A stretch of 64,000 bases of DNA from assembly GCF_021730445.1 (NCBI RefSeq), contig NZ_JADNRM010000008.1, positions 1 through 64,000 on the forward strand, in the 5' to 3' direction. The position numbers were made by a program, and so were the translations under genes. Source of the DNA: Phocaeicola faecalis (GTDB lineage Bacteria; Bacteroidota; Bacteroidia; Bacteroidales; Bacteroidaceae). The notes beneath the pieces were generated by a model that saw only the letters and a program-made list of their open reading frames with translations, was not told the origin of the DNA and did not search any database. This document shows, piece after piece, positions 8,557 to 17,869 of the stretch (positions are counted from its first letter, which is position 1; each line of letters begins with the position of its first letter).

Positions 8557-9951
8557 ATGATGAATGGAAATTTTTTGTTTTGGTCTGTTGCCATGGCATT
8601 TTGTGCAGGCAGTGTGTTGACTTCATGCAGTGATGATACAGTGCCCGAGAATCCAACGCCGGATACTCCCGGTACCGATACCGGGACAGGAACATACGTG
8701 GTTGCCGCCACTGTTGATGGGGTGAATTATCTCCTGACCGCCGAGTCTTTGGACGAAGGAAGCGTCACAGTAAAAAATAATGGTCTTGAAACCGAGACCG
8801 GTACGTATTGGGTGTTTCATAACAATGATTACCTTTTTCGTCTCGTGTATAATAAAGGAGGAGACGGAACCGGCTCCTCTTATATCCTGAACAGTAATAA
8901 TAAGCCCGAAGAGCATCTGTCGTATGCCTTTAAACGCATCACCACGTATGGCACATGGGGCGACAATGTCATTACCGCTTCTACCGGCGATACAGACCGG
9001 ACGGATGCCAACGGATATGCGGAGCAAGGCATTCTGGTGAACTATCTGAATTCGCTGAACGGTACGACGAGTACCAAGACCTACCCGTGTGAGAACTATT
9101 TGGGTAACGGTGAGTATGTTACCTTTTCCGGATTTGTGCAGGCGAACGGCAAACTTTACACTTCAGTAATTCCGATGGGGATGAGCCAATATGGTGTAAA
9201 AGCGTTTCCGGACAAGGTGACCGACCCTCAACTTGTGGCAACCGTGGCGGGAGGCAGTGCCAGCAGTGCTTATAAAGAGGGTTCTATTCCTTCCACCCAG
9301 TATCCCGATTATGCATACGTGGCCATTTATAGCGGAAACGATTTCAGCACTACCCCAACGATTGTCGCCACGGACAAAATTGGTTTTGCCAGCGGACGTA
9401 TGCGTTCGCAATATTACCAGACCATCTGGGCGGCCGATAATGGCGATTTGTACGTTTTCTCGCCGGGCTATGGACGGCTTACTACTTCTTCGGACGACTT
9501 GAAGCGTGTGCAGGGAACACTTCCTTCGGGAGTGATGCGAATCAAGGCAGGAGAAACTTCGTTCGACGCCACTTATTATGTCAATCTCGAAGAGCTTGGA
9601 AACAAACATCCGGTGTACAAATGCTGGCATATCACAGAAGATTATTTCCTGCTTCAGATGTATACTCGCGGATTACAGTCGAAAGGGGAGTATACCACCG
9701 AACTGGCTGTCTTTAAAGGTGAAGACCGGACACTGAAACCGGTGACCGGATTGCCGTCGGAAGATGTTCTGAGCGCTTATGGAAATATCCCTTATAATGA
9801 GAACGGTTACATATATATGCCGGTATCCACTACCGATGGCAGTGCTCCGGCACTTTACAAGATTGACCCTCGGACGGCTACTGCCACAAAGGGGCTGACT
9901 ATCGTTGCGGAATCTGTTAGTACCGTAGGTAAACTTGTATCTCAAAAATGA
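8557..9951 (+). CDS. xusB: XusB-like DUF4374 surface lipoprotein
   Basis: A 464-aa lipoprotein of the DUF4374 type. The SPII signal ends SVLTSC, and the next residues (SDDTVPE) are acidic, the pattern of Bacteroidetes surface-export signals, so exposure on the cell surface is likely. A Pro/Thr/Gly linker leads into repeated beta-rich segments consistent with a propeller fold. In B. thetaiotaomicron XusB binds ferric siderophores and passes them to XusA. Two ATG codons (8557, 8560) are equally plausible. The gene is 27 bp after xusA and its stop overlaps the start of xusC in an ATGA, so the three genes are translationally linked. Confidence 0.78.
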   Translation: MMNGNFLFWSVAMAFCAGSVLTSCSDDTVPENPTPDTPGTDTGTGTYVVAATVDGVNYLLTAESLDEGSVTVKNNGLETETGTYWVFHNNDYLFRLVYNKGGDGTGSSYILNSNNKPEEHLSYAFKRITTYGTWGDNVITASTGDTDRTDANGYAEQGILVNYLNSLNGTTSTKTYPCENYLGNGEYVTFSGFVQANGKLYTSVIPMGMSQYGVKAFPDKVTDPQLVATVAGGSASSAYKEGSIPSTQYPDYAYVAIYSGNDFSTTPTIVATDKIGFASGRMRSQYYQTIWAADNGDLYVFSPGYGRLTTSSDDLKRVQGTLPSGVMRIKAGETSFDATYYVNLEELGNKHPVYKCWHITEDYFLLQMYTRGLQSKGEYTTELAVFKGEDRTLKPVTGLPSEDVLSAYGNIPYNENGYIYMPVSTTDGSAPALYKIDPRTATATKGLTIVAESVSTVGKLVSQK

Positions 9952-11054
9952 AAAAGATATTTCGTACATTGCATCTTTGGCTTTCCGTGCCTTTCGGACT
10001 GCTTGTCAGTCTGATATGCTTTTCGGGTGCCATGCTGGTTTTCGAGAACGAAATAACGGAGTGGAGCCGCCCCGACCTTTATCATGTGAAGGAGGTAAAG
10101 GCGGAACCACTGCCTGTGGAAATGCTTCTCGAACGAGTGGCGGAGACATTGCCCGACAGTGTATCTGTCACCGGAGTGAGTATTCTTTCAGAGAAGGGGC
10201 GTACGTGGCAGGTAAATCTCTCTAAACCACGTCGTGCATCGGTTTATATTGACCCTTATACGGGTGAAGTGAAGGGAAAATACGAGCGTCCGGCCTTTTT
10301 TCTGACCATGTTTAAACTGCATCGCTGGCTGTTGGACAGTATGAAGCCCGGTGACAGTATCTTCTGGGGAAAGGTGATAGTGGGAGTGAGTACACTGATG
10401 TTTGTTCTTATTCTGCTGATAGGCATCATTATCTGGTGGCCGCGCACACTGCGGGCGTTGAAGAATAGTCTGAAGATAACGTTGCGGAGGGGATTCCGCC
10501 GGTTCTGTTACGATTTTCATGTGGCGGGCGGTTTGTATGCGTTGCTGTTTTTGCTGATGATGTCACTGACGGGACTGACTTGGTCTTTTGCTTGGTACCG
10601 GACTGGATTTTATAAAATTTTCGGAGTAGAAACCCGGCAGGGAAGCGGGCACGCAGCTCATGGGCAGGAGAAGAAGGAAAAGTCACAGGTTCCGTATGCA
10701 CATTGGGAACAGGTCTATCGACAGTTGAAGGATGAGAATCCCGATTACCGACAGATTTCCATATCCCGGGGCACTGCCAATGTCTCTTTTGACCGGTTGG
10801 GCAATCAGCGTGCGAGTGACCGTTATGAGTTTGACCCTCGTTCGGGTGAGATAATGAATGTATCTTTATATCAGGACGCTGAGCCGTCGGGAAAGATTCG
10901 GGGGTGGATATATTCGGTGCATGTAGGGAGCTGGGGCGGTATCTTTACCAAGATACTTGCCTTTGCAGCGGCTCTCATCGGGGCTTGTCTGCCATTGACA
11001 GGCTATTACCTGTGGATAAAACGTAAGCTCGGACAAAGAAAACGAAGGTGCTAG
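9948..11054 (+). CDS. xusC: XusC-like PepSY-associated inner-membrane protein
   Basis: A 368-aa PepSY-TM protein. An N-terminal membrane helix ([21 protein letters not shown]) is followed by a periplasmic PepSY segment, then helices near residues 145-165, 200-220 and 340-360. Such proteins are thought to act as ferric-siderophore reductases or to help release iron in the periplasm. The start overlaps the xusB stop by 4 bp (ATGA). A hairpin at 11061-11110 closes the operon. Confidence 0.8.
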   Translation: MKKIFRTLHLWLSVPFGLLVSLICFSGAMLVFENEITEWSRPDLYHVKEVKAEPLPVEMLLERVAETLPDSVSVTGVSILSEKGRTWQVNLSKPRRASVYIDPYTGEVKGKYERPAFFLTMFKLHRWLLDSMKPGDSIFWGKVIVGVSTLMFVLILLIGIIIWWPRTLRALKNSLKITLRRGFRRFCYDFHVAGGLYALLFLLMMSLTGLTWSFAWYRTGFYKIFGVETRQGSGHAAHGQEKKEKSQVPYAHWEQVYRQLKDENPDYRQISISRGTANVSFDRLGNQRASDRYEFDPRSGEIMNVSLYQDAEPSGKIRGWIYSVHVGSWGGIFTKILAFAAALIGACLPLTGYYLWIKRKLGQRKRRC

Positions 11055-11060
11055 CGGCGG

Positions 11061-11110
11061 GTGTGCCAAAAGCAAAAACAGCGTGACCGTTATGTCAGCT
11101 TTTGGCACAC
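11061..11110. terminator. Terminator after the xus operon, shared with corA
   Basis: Stem GTGTGCCAAAAGC pairs perfectly with GCTTTTGGCACAC around a 24-nt loop. It sits between the convergent xusC and corA genes. Confidence 0.7.
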
Positions 11111-11136
11111 TTCTCTATTTCCCATACGGTTTGAGA

Positions 11137-12060
11137 TTAAAACCACTTTATCTTTCTGAAGATAACGAAGGCCATGGCCGATAATACGATAGATATCAAT
11201 ATGATGAGGCTGAAAGCATGTGGCAACTCATCCACATGCACATCCACGTTCATTCCATAAAAGCTGGCAATCAATGTAGGTACCATCAGTATGATAGAGA
11301 TACTGGTCATGCGCTTCATGATAGTATTCACATTATTTGAAATGATGGAGGCAAAAGCATCCATTGTGCCTGTCAGAATATCACTGTAGATATTCACTGT
11401 GTTGTATGCCTGTTTCAATTCGATGACCACATCTTCCACCAGGTCAGGGTTCTGATAATCTTTTTCCTGAAAGATACTTTGCAATTTGCCTACCATCACT
11501 TCATTTCCACGTATCGAGGTGTTGAAATAGACCAATGTCTTTTGCAGTTTCATCAACCGCAGTAAATCTTCATTGCGTATGCTTCTTTCTAATTCCTTTT
11601 CGGCCGCTGCCACATCATTGTTTATCTGCTTCAGGTATTTCAGGAACCATACTGCGGAAGAATAAATCAGCCGCAATATCAGTTCAAATTTATTGCGCAC
11701 TACTATTCCTTTTCGGCGTGTGTGGTCGATAAAGTCAGGTATCATTTCGGTGGAATGATAGCAAATGGTGACAATAATCTCATTGTTTGTGATGATGCCG
11801 ATGGGAATGGTTGTATATGGAATGCTTCCCTGCTGTTGCAAAGGGATGCGGATAATGGTCAGCAACCAGTTTTCTTCGGTATCGGTGCGCGGGCGTTCAT
11901 CCACGTCAGCAATGTCTTCCAAAAAAGATTCGGGAACTTTTAAGTCTTTGGTCAGAAAGTCAAAATCGCTTTTATCAGGGCATTCTACATTTACCCAGCA
12001 GTTGGGCATCCACTGCGGCTTTTCCACAAAGCCGTTCTCACAATAAAGATATTTTCTCAT
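11137..12060 (-). CDS. corA: CorA-family magnesium/divalent cation transporter
   Basis: A 307-aa CorA protein. The N-terminal ~240 residues form the cytoplasmic alpha/beta funnel with long helices (LKYLKQINNDVAAAEKELE). Two C-terminal helices follow, the first ending in the YGMN signature (residues 268-271) that forms the selectivity filter. The tail after helix 2 is short and basic (FRKIKWF). Length and motif are typical of the family; magnesium is the usual substrate, but cobalt or nickel transport cannot be excluded. It is transcribed alone from a promoter near 12206 through a leader of about 145 nt. Confidence 0.9.
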   Translation of the reverse strand: MRKYLYCENGFVEKPQWMPNCWVNVECPDKSDFDFLTKDLKVPESFLEDIADVDERPRTDTEENWLLTIIRIPLQQQGSIPYTTIPIGIITNNEIIVTICYHSTEMIPDFIDHTRRKGIVVRNKFELILRLIYSSAVWFLKYLKQINNDVAAAEKELERSIRNEDLLRLMKLQKTLVYFNTSIRGNEVMVGKLQSIFQEKDYQNPDLVEDVVIELKQAYNTVNIYSDILTGTMDAFASIISNNVNTIMKRMTSISIILMVPTLIASFYGMNVDVHVDELPHAFSLIILISIVLSAMAFVIFRKIKWF

Positions 12061-12213
12061 CTTATTGCCTCCTTTCGTTTGTTTTAAGTCCGGGCAGAGG
12101 CATTGCAGGCATGCTGTTTAGAGCCCTGCCGGATAAGTTAATACTATACTGTACGTTCGTGGGTTGGAATCGTCCATTTTGGGTTGTTTTTAATAAATTG
12201 CGGGACAAAAGTA
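12061..12213 (-). promoter_or_regulatory. corA promoter and long, foldable leader
   Basis: On the minus strand TACTTTTG (12213-12206) is an exact TAnnTTTG box. Transcription from it would give a leader of about 145 nt. The leader contains CCGGCAGGG, which can pair with CCTCTGCCCGG about 25 nt later, with an inner GCATGCC/GGCATGC-type stem. I do not recognise a known Mg2+ riboswitch consensus. A good ribosome site (AGGAGG) lies just before the ATG. Confidence 0.45.
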
Positions 12214-12292
12214 CGTAAAAACTTTAAAAACACCTAATCTCGTGTACCTATTTATGGTGATTGTTGTTCTACATTATCCTAATAACTAGGTA

Positions 12293-12323
12293 TTGCAGGG
12301 TGAAGTGTAGTACACTACCTTTG
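12293..12323 (+). promoter_or_regulatory. ahpCF promoter
   Basis: TACCTTTG at 12316-12323 is an exact -7 box and TTG at 12293-12295 is about 20 bp upstream, the Bacteroides arrangement. It lies 55 bp before ahpC. In Bacteroides ahpCF belongs to the OxyR regulon, but I could not define an OxyR site. Confidence 0.6.
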
Positions 12324-12377
12324 CAGATGTAATAATTACAATTTAAAAATTAATTTCAATTTTAAAATAGAAAGTAT

Positions 12378-12944
12378 ATGGAACCTATTATTAATTCACA
12401 AGTTCCTGAATTCAAAGTTCAGGCATTTCATAATGGAGAGTTTAAGACAGTGACTAACAAGGATATCGAAGGCAAATGGGCTATTTTCTTCTTTTATCCT
12501 GCCGATTTTACTTTCGTCTGTCCTACCGAGTTGGTAGATATTGCAGAGAAGTATGACCAGTTCAAGGAAATGGGTGTGGAGGTATATTCTGTCAGCACCG
12601 ATTCGCATTTTGTTCACAAAGCATGGCATGATGCTTCCGAAAGCATTCGAAAAATCACTTATCCGATGTTGGCGGACCCCACGGGAGTTCTCTCGCGTGC
12701 ATTCGGTGTGATGATTGAAGAAGACGGTATGGCTTATCGCGGTACTTTTGTGGTCAATCCCGAAGGTAAGATTAAGTTGGCTGAGATTCAGGACAACAGT
12801 ATCGGACGTAATGCCGACGAATTGCTCCGTAAAGTGGAAGCAGCTCAGTTTGTTGCCAGTCACGATGGAGAAGTTTGTCCGGCGAAATGGAAAAAAGGAG
12901 CCGAGACTCTGAAACCGAGCATTGACCTGGTAGGTAAAATTTAA
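12378..12944 (+). CDS. ahpC: Alkyl hydroperoxide reductase AhpC (2-Cys peroxiredoxin)
   Basis: Typical 188-aa AhpC1-class peroxiredoxin that reduces H2O2 and organic hydroperoxides in the cytoplasm. The peroxidatic Cys48 is in FVCPTEL and the resolving Cys167 is in EVCPAKW. Length and both motifs match the enterobacterial AhpC group that is recycled by AhpF, whose gene starts 14 bp downstream. A promoter with an exact -7 box lies 55 bp upstream. Confidence 0.96.
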   Translation: MEPIINSQVPEFKVQAFHNGEFKTVTNKDIEGKWAIFFFYPADFTFVCPTELVDIAEKYDQFKEMGVEVYSVSTDSHFVHKAWHDASESIRKITYPMLADPTGVLSRAFGVMIEEDGMAYRGTFVVNPEGKIKLAEIQDNSIGRNADELLRKVEAAQFVASHDGEVCPAKWKKGAETLKPSIDLVGKI

Positions 12945-12958
12945 AATACCCGAAAAAT

Positions 12959-14509
12959 ATGTTGGATAGTGCAATAAAGGAACAGTTGAAGGGATTGTTT
13001 GCCCAACTGGATGCGCACTATACTTTCGACATCTTTGTCCACCCCCGGCACGAAAGTCGTGCCGAGTTGGTGGACTTGTTGGAAGAAGTGGCTTCCTGTT
13101 CCGAGAAACTCTCCTGCCGTTTGCAAGAGAGCGAGGGCTTGAAATTTATTCTTTTAAAGGAAGGGGAAGATACGGGAATTACTTTCCGTGCCGTACCCGG
13201 CGGGCATGAATTTACTTCCCTGCTGATGGCGGTACTCAACGCCGACGGCAAAGGCAAGAATTTCCCTGATGAGTTTATCACCCGGCGTATCCGTGCATTG
13301 CGCGGACCGATAAATCTTACTACCTATCTGTCACTGAGCTGTACAAACTGCCCTGATGTGGTTCAGGCATTGAACCTGATGGTGGTGCTCAATCCTCAGA
13401 TACGCCATCAGGCCGTAGACGGTGCTGTGAACGAAGAGGAAGTGAACCGCATGAAGGTGCAGGCCGTTCCTACGGTGTTTGCCGATGGCGAGCAGATTCA
13501 TGTGGGGCGCGGCAGTATCGGTGATTTGCTTGAAAAGCTTGAAGCGCGTTATGGCTCGGTGGAACCGGAGTCTTTTGAAACGAAAGAGTATGATGTATTG
13601 GTGGCGGGAGGCGGTCCTGCCGGTGCTGCGGCTGCCATTTATTCTGCCCGAAAAGGATTGCGGGTGGCTGTGGTGGCCGAACGTATTGGCGGTCAGGTGA
13701 ATGAGACTATGGGTATTGAGAATCTGATATCCGTACCTCGGACTACCGGTAAGGAACTGGCACAGGACCTGAAGGACCATCTGGCTGCTTATCATATCGA
13801 TGTGCTTGAGAATCGCCGGATAGAAAAAACTGAAGTAGTAGGGAGAATGAAAGTGCTGTCGGTCAAAGGCGGTGAGAGCTACAAGGCTCCTGTGCTGATT
13901 ATTGCTACAGGTGCCAATTGGCGGAAGTTGAATGTTCCGGGCGAAGAGAAATACATTGGTCATGGAGTGGCATTCTGTCCGCATTGCGACGGGCCGTTTT
14001 ATAAAGACAAGGAGGTGGCTGTCATCGGTGGCGGTAACTCTGGTGTGGAGGCGGCCATTGATTTGGCAGGCATTTGCTCTAAGGTGACAGTCTTCGAATT
14101 TATGGAGACTCTGAAAGCGGATACCGTCTTGCAAGAGAAAGTCAGGAGTCTGCCTAATGTAGATATCTTTACTCATACCCAGACGGTTGAGGTATTGGGC
14201 GATGGGGATAAGGTGGTCGGTCTGATTAAGAAGGATCGTTCTTCGGAAAAAGAAGAAATCTTTGCTTTGGACGGCATTTTCGTTCAGATTGGTCTGACTG
14301 CCAATAGCGCTTTATTCAAGGATTTGGTGGAAACGAACCGCATGGGAGAAATCCTGACCGACAAGAACGGCCGTACTTCTGTGAAGGGTGTTTATGCTGC
14401 GGGAGATGTAACGGACGTATCCTATAAGCAGATTATCATTGCTATGGGTGAAGGAGCAAAGGCCGCACTTGCCGCTTTCGAAGATCGCATGCGTGGTGAA
14501 GTGGGCTGA
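12959..14509 (+). CDS. ahpF: Alkyl hydroperoxide reductase subunit F (AhpF)
   Basis: 516-aa flavoprotein disulfide reductase that passes electrons from NADH to AhpC. The N-terminal tandem thioredoxin-like module has SCTNC (Cys128, Cys131). The FAD-binding GGGPAGAAAA motif is near residues 217-226. The thioredoxin-reductase-type redox pair FCPHC is at Cys340/Cys343, followed by the NAD-binding VIGGGNSGVEA and a final AAGDVTD FAD motif. All redox centres are intact. It is co-transcribed with ahpC. Confidence 0.96.
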   Translation: MLDSAIKEQLKGLFAQLDAHYTFDIFVHPRHESRAELVDLLEEVASCSEKLSCRLQESEGLKFILLKEGEDTGITFRAVPGGHEFTSLLMAVLNADGKGKNFPDEFITRRIRALRGPINLTTYLSLSCTNCPDVVQALNLMVVLNPQIRHQAVDGAVNEEEVNRMKVQAVPTVFADGEQIHVGRGSIGDLLEKLEARYGSVEPESFETKEYDVLVAGGGPAGAAAAIYSARKGLRVAVVAERIGGQVNETMGIENLISVPRTTGKELAQDLKDHLAAYHIDVLENRRIEKTEVVGRMKVLSVKGGESYKAPVLIIATGANWRKLNVPGEEKYIGHGVAFCPHCDGPFYKDKEVAVIGGGNSGVEAAIDLAGICSKVTVFEFMETLKADTVLQEKVRSLPNVDIFTHTQTVEVLGDGDKVVGLIKKDRSSEKEEIFALDGIFVQIGLTANSALFKDLVETNRMGEILTDKNGRTSVKGVYAAGDVTDVSYKQIIIAMGEGAKAALAAFEDRMRGEVG

Positions 14510-14751
14510 GATATAGACATTATTTCTTTCGGCAGAAGAACAAAGGAACTTTCCAGGTTTTTCTCTTTCCTTACTTGTTCTTCTGTCTGAAAATCATTCT
14601 TCTTTCCTTTAAAAGAAAGCAAATACACAATTTTCTCCCTATTATGGACGAAATGGAACTATGAAATAGAAAGAAATGGCCTATCTTCGCTATGCTGTAA
14701 AGCAATGAGACCGGATTTTTAAGCGAAAAACATTTCGAAAGATAAATTATT

Positions 14752-16299
14752 ATGAAGAACCTGATTTTACCGTTACTGGGAGGAGTTGGCCTGTTGTCAT
14801 GCGGCAATGCCGGCAAACAAGATTCTGCTGTCGTGGCAGAACGCCCGAACATTATTTATGTATTTCCGGACCAATACCGCAACATGGCTATGGGTTTCTG
14901 GAACGAAGAAGGATTCAGCCGACACGTTAATTTCAAGGCCGATCCTGTGCATACCCCTCATCTCAACAACTTTGCCCGAGAGTCGCTGGTACTCTCTTCC
15001 GCCATGAGTAATTGTCCGCTGAGTAGCCCTCACCGTGGTTGTCTGTTGACCGGAATGTATCCTAACAAGAGTGGTGTCCCTCTGAATTGTAATTCCAAAC
15101 GCCCCATCAGTTCATTGCGTACGGATGTGGAATGTGTCAGTGACGTGTTCAGCAAAAATGGTTATGAATGTGCTTACTTTGGAAAACTGCACGCAGACTT
15201 CCCCACTCCCAATGATCCGGCACATCCCGGTGAGTATGTAGAAGAGCAGCGTCCGGTGTGGGATGCTTATACTCCGCCCGAGCGTCGTCACGGTTTTAAT
15301 TACTGGTATTCTTACGGTACTTTTGACGTGCATAAGAATCCACATTATTGGGATACTGCCGGCAAACGCCATGAACCGAAAGAATGGTCGCCTTTGCACG
15401 AAGCCAAGCAAGTAATCGCTTATCTCAGGAACAAAGAAAAACAGCGTGATGCCGGAAAACCCTTCTTTATTATGGTGGGAATGAATCCGCCTCATAGTCC
15501 TTATCGCACACTGAATGACTGCATGGAGGAAGACTTCAATCTGTATAAGGATAAGCCTATCGACAGTCTGCTGATTCGTCCGAATGCCGACAGAAACCGT
15601 CCCAAGGCAGAATCGGCACGTTATTATTTTGCTTCGGTTACGGGAGTAGACCGTGCATTCGGTGAAATTCTTGATTGCCTGAAAGAACTGGGGTTGGACA
15701 AGAATACCATTGTGGTCTTTACTTCCGATCATGGCGAAACGATGTGTAGCCAGTCTACGGATGACCCGAAAAATTCTCCTTATGCAGAGTCGATGAATGT
15801 TCCGTTCATGGTTCGTTATCCGGGACATATCCGTCCGAGGGTGGATAGTTTGCTGTTGTCTTCACCAGACATTATGCCTACTTTGTTGGGCTTGAGTCAT
15901 TTGGATAAGGATATTCCCGACAATGTGCAAGGAACCAACTATGCCTCTCTGTTTTATGGAGCAGATGATGTTGTTCCACGTCCTTCCGGTGCACTTTATA
16001 TTCAGAATGTAGATGGAGACAAGGATAAAGACGGTTTGGTGGTCAGTTATTTTCCGAAGGCGAGAGGCATAAAGACAGCCCGCTATACATTGGCATTTTA
16101 TGTAGACAAGAAGAATAAGGAACTTACGCAAAGCTTGCTTTTTGATGACTGGAACGATCCTTATCAACTTCATAACTTGCCGTTGGAAGAATATCCGGCA
16201 GTCGTAAAAGAACTGTGCGAAGAAATGGGCCGACAGTTGAAAACCATTGATGACCCATGGTATACACAAAAGATTTTGTCCAATCTTATACCTTATTGA
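14752..16299 (+). CDS. S1-family sulfatase lipoprotein with serine-type active site
   Basis: A 515-aa sulfatase anchored as a lipoprotein (signal ending GLLSC). The active-site block at residues 91-101 is SSPHRGCLLTG, which aligns with the C/S-x-P-S-R-x-x-x-x-T-G motif. The residue to be matured to formylglycine is Ser91, so an anSME-type maturase is needed; none is in the window. The fourth motif position is His instead of the common Ser. Metal-binding blocks VFPDQYRNMAM near the start and VFTSDHGET are present, and NPPHSPY is a second conserved block. Gut Bacteroides use such enzymes on sulfated mucin or glycosaminoglycans; the substrate cannot be assigned. It stands alone. Confidence 0.87.
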   Translation: MKNLILPLLGGVGLLSCGNAGKQDSAVVAERPNIIYVFPDQYRNMAMGFWNEEGFSRHVNFKADPVHTPHLNNFARESLVLSSAMSNCPLSSPHRGCLLTGMYPNKSGVPLNCNSKRPISSLRTDVECVSDVFSKNGYECAYFGKLHADFPTPNDPAHPGEYVEEQRPVWDAYTPPERRHGFNYWYSYGTFDVHKNPHYWDTAGKRHEPKEWSPLHEAKQVIAYLRNKEKQRDAGKPFFIMVGMNPPHSPYRTLNDCMEEDFNLYKDKPIDSLLIRPNADRNRPKAESARYYFASVTGVDRAFGEILDCLKELGLDKNTIVVFTSDHGETMCSQSTDDPKNSPYAESMNVPFMVRYPGHIRPRVDSLLLSSPDIMPTLLGLSHLDKDIPDNVQGTNYASLFYGADDVVPRPSGALYIQNVDGDKDKDGLVVSYFPKARGIKTARYTLAFYVDKKNKELTQSLLFDDWNDPYQLHNLPLEEYPAVVKELCEEMGRQLKTIDDPWYTQKILSNLIPY

Positions 16300-16310
16300 T
16301 ATTATCGTAG

Positions 16311-16352
16311 GAGGTGCGTCAAAATTCCAAAGTTGGTGTTTTGGCACACCTC
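16311..16352 (+). terminator. Terminator after the sulfatase gene
   Basis: GAGGTG(C)GTCAAAA pairs imperfectly with TTTTGGCACACCTC, followed by TTT. The TTTTGGCACAC arm resembles the one after xusC. Confidence 0.6.
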
Positions 16353-16373
16353 TTTAAGTTTATAAGAAACAAA

Positions 16374-16397
16374 AAAGGTTCGCATTTGCGAACCTTT
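16374..16397 (-). terminator. Terminator of the tRNA-Asn array
   Basis: AAAGGTTCGC pairs with GCGAACCTTT around a 4-nt loop. Read on the minus strand it is followed by a run of U, as expected for the end of the tRNA transcript. Confidence 0.75.
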
Positions 16398-16400
16398 GTG

Positions 16401-16474
16401 CTCTTCCTCTTGGACTTGAACCAAGGACCCTCTGATTAACAGTCAGATGCTCTAACCGACTGAGCTAAGGAAGA
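16401..16474 (-). tRNA. tRNA-Asn (GTT), copy 4 of the array in transcription order
   Basis: The reverse complement folds as a 74-nt cloverleaf: acceptor TCTTCCT/AGGAAGA, D stem GCTC/GAGC, anticodon stem TCTGA/TCAGA with loop CTGTTAA (anticodon GTT), T stem CTTGG/CCAAG with TTCAAGT, discriminator G. CCA is not encoded. It is the last of four identical copies. Confidence 0.95.
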
Positions 16475-16495
16475 ATTTGCAATTAATTCTTTGTG

Positions 16496-16569
16496 CTCTT
16501 CCTCTTGGACTTGAACCAAGGACCCTCTGATTAACAGTCAGATGCTCTAACCGACTGAGCTAAGGAAGA
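16496..16569 (-). tRNA. tRNA-Asn (GTT), copy 3
   Basis: Identical 74-nt sequence and fold to the copy at 16401. The spacer to its neighbours is 21 bp and also identical, so the array repeats every 95 bp. Confidence 0.95.
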
Positions 16570-16590
16570 ATTTGCAATTAATTCTTTGTG

Positions 16591-16664
16591 CTCTTCCTCT
16601 TGGACTTGAACCAAGGACCCTCTGATTAACAGTCAGATGCTCTAACCGACTGAGCTAAGGAAGA
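16591..16664 (-). tRNA. tRNA-Asn (GTT), copy 2
   Basis: Identical to the other three copies, with the same 21-bp spacer on both sides. Confidence 0.95.
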
Positions 16665-16685
16665 ATTTGCAATTAATTCTTTGTG

Positions 16686-16759
16686 CTCTTCCTCTTGGAC
16701 TTGAACCAAGGACCCTCTGATTAACAGTCAGATGCTCTAACCGACTGAGCTAAGGAAGA
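16686..16759 (-). tRNA. tRNA-Asn (GTT), copy 1 (promoter proximal)
   Basis: Identical to the other copies. It is the first in the transcript, about 20 nt after the predicted start point of the minus-strand promoter at 16783-16790. Confidence 0.95.
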
Positions 16760-16782
16760 ATGTTTTTTTCTTAATTGCGGTG

Positions 16783-16821
16783 CAAAGATAATAGGTTTTT
16801 TCGAAATATGCAATATCTTTG
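16783..16821. promoter_or_regulatory. Divergent promoters for the tRNA-Asn array and the PfkB kinase
   Basis: On the minus strand TATCTTTG at 16790-16783 has TTG 20 bp upstream and serves the tRNA array. On the plus strand TATCTTTG at 16814-16821 serves the kinase gene at 16840, giving a leader of only about 12 nt. The -33 region of one overlaps the -7 region of the other, so the two promoters may compete. Confidence 0.65.
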
Positions 16822-16839
16822 CAGAAAAATTTTAGGTAA

Positions 16840-17826
16840 ATGGATAAAATAATTGGAATGGGCAATGCATTGGTTGACGTTCTTGTTACTTTGCAAGGCG
16901 ATGCACTGTTGGATGAAATGAATTTGCCCAAAGGAAGTATGCAACTTATAGATGAAGCTAAGTTTCTGAAAATCAGAGGTGAAATTGCTGATATGAAGAC
17001 TCATAAAGCAACGGGAGGCTCTGCCGGAAATACGGTTTTGGCGTTGGCTAACCTTGGAGCGCAGCCCGGTTTCATCGGCAAAATAGGAAAAGATGATTTT
17101 GGGCAATATTTTAAAAAGAATGGTTTGAAGCGTGGTATAGACATGAATTTGTTAGTCGGCGATTTGCCTACGGGGGTTGCTTCTACCTTTATATCTCCCG
17201 ATGGGGAGCGTACTTTTGGTACTTATTTGGGGGCAGCGGCAACCATGAAAGCCGAAAATCTCACATTGGATATGTTTAAAGGATATGCCTATCTATATAT
17301 AGAGGGTTATTTGGTGCAAGACCATGATTTGATTCTTCGTGCTATGCAGTTGGCTAAAGAAGCCGGTGCACAGATTTGTCTGGATATGGCCAGTTATAAT
17401 ATTGTGGCGGAGGAACTGGACTTCTTTACTACTTTGGTAAATAAGTATGTCGACATCGTTTTTGCCAATGAAGAAGAAGCGCGTGCCTATACGGGAAAAG
17501 ATGCGTGGGAAGCCATCAATGAAATTTCTGCCATGTGCAGTGTGGTGGTTGTGAAACTTGGTGCGCAAGGTTCCTGTATCAAGAAAGGTACGGAATGTAT
17601 CAAACTGGAGATTCCGCCGGTGAAGAAAGTGGTCGACACCACCGGAGCGGGCGATTATTATGCTGCCGGGTTCCTTTACGGACTCACGTGCGGCTATTCT
17701 TTGGAGAAATGTTCCATTATCGGTTCCATTTTGGCATCCAATGTGATACAAGTGGTGGGCACAACCTTATCAAAGAAAAAATGGGACGAAATAAAGTTAA
17801 ATATAGAGGCGCTTCTGCAGTCCTGA
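16840..17826 (+). CDS. PfkB-family carbohydrate/nucleoside kinase (adenosine kinase-like)
   Basis: A 328-aa ribokinase-fold kinase. The N-terminal signature GGSAGNTVLALANLG (~residues 59-73) and the C-terminal DTTGAGDYYAAGFLYG, with the catalytic Asp and anion hole, are both intact. The opening GMGNALVDVLV and the GERTFGTYLGAA block resemble the adenosine/guanosine kinase-like branch, but the substrate (ribose, fructose or a nucleoside) cannot be settled by eye. The predicted transcript starts about 12 nt before the ATG with no clear Shine-Dalgarno. The S41 protease gene begins 43 bp downstream and may be co-transcribed. Confidence 0.85.
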   Translation: MDKIIGMGNALVDVLVTLQGDALLDEMNLPKGSMQLIDEAKFLKIRGEIADMKTHKATGGSAGNTVLALANLGAQPGFIGKIGKDDFGQYFKKNGLKRGIDMNLLVGDLPTGVASTFISPDGERTFGTYLGAAATMKAENLTLDMFKGYAYLYIEGYLVQDHDLILRAMQLAKEAGAQICLDMASYNIVAEELDFFTTLVNKYVDIVFANEEEARAYTGKDAWEAINEISAMCSVVVVKLGAQGSCIKKGTECIKLEIPPVKKVVDTTGAGDYYAAGFLYGLTCGYSLEKCSIIGSILASNVIQVVGTTLSKKKWDEIKLNIEALLQS

Positions 17827-17869
17827 TTAGAATAATGTATTAATTTGCGGTTAACAAATACATAAAAGA

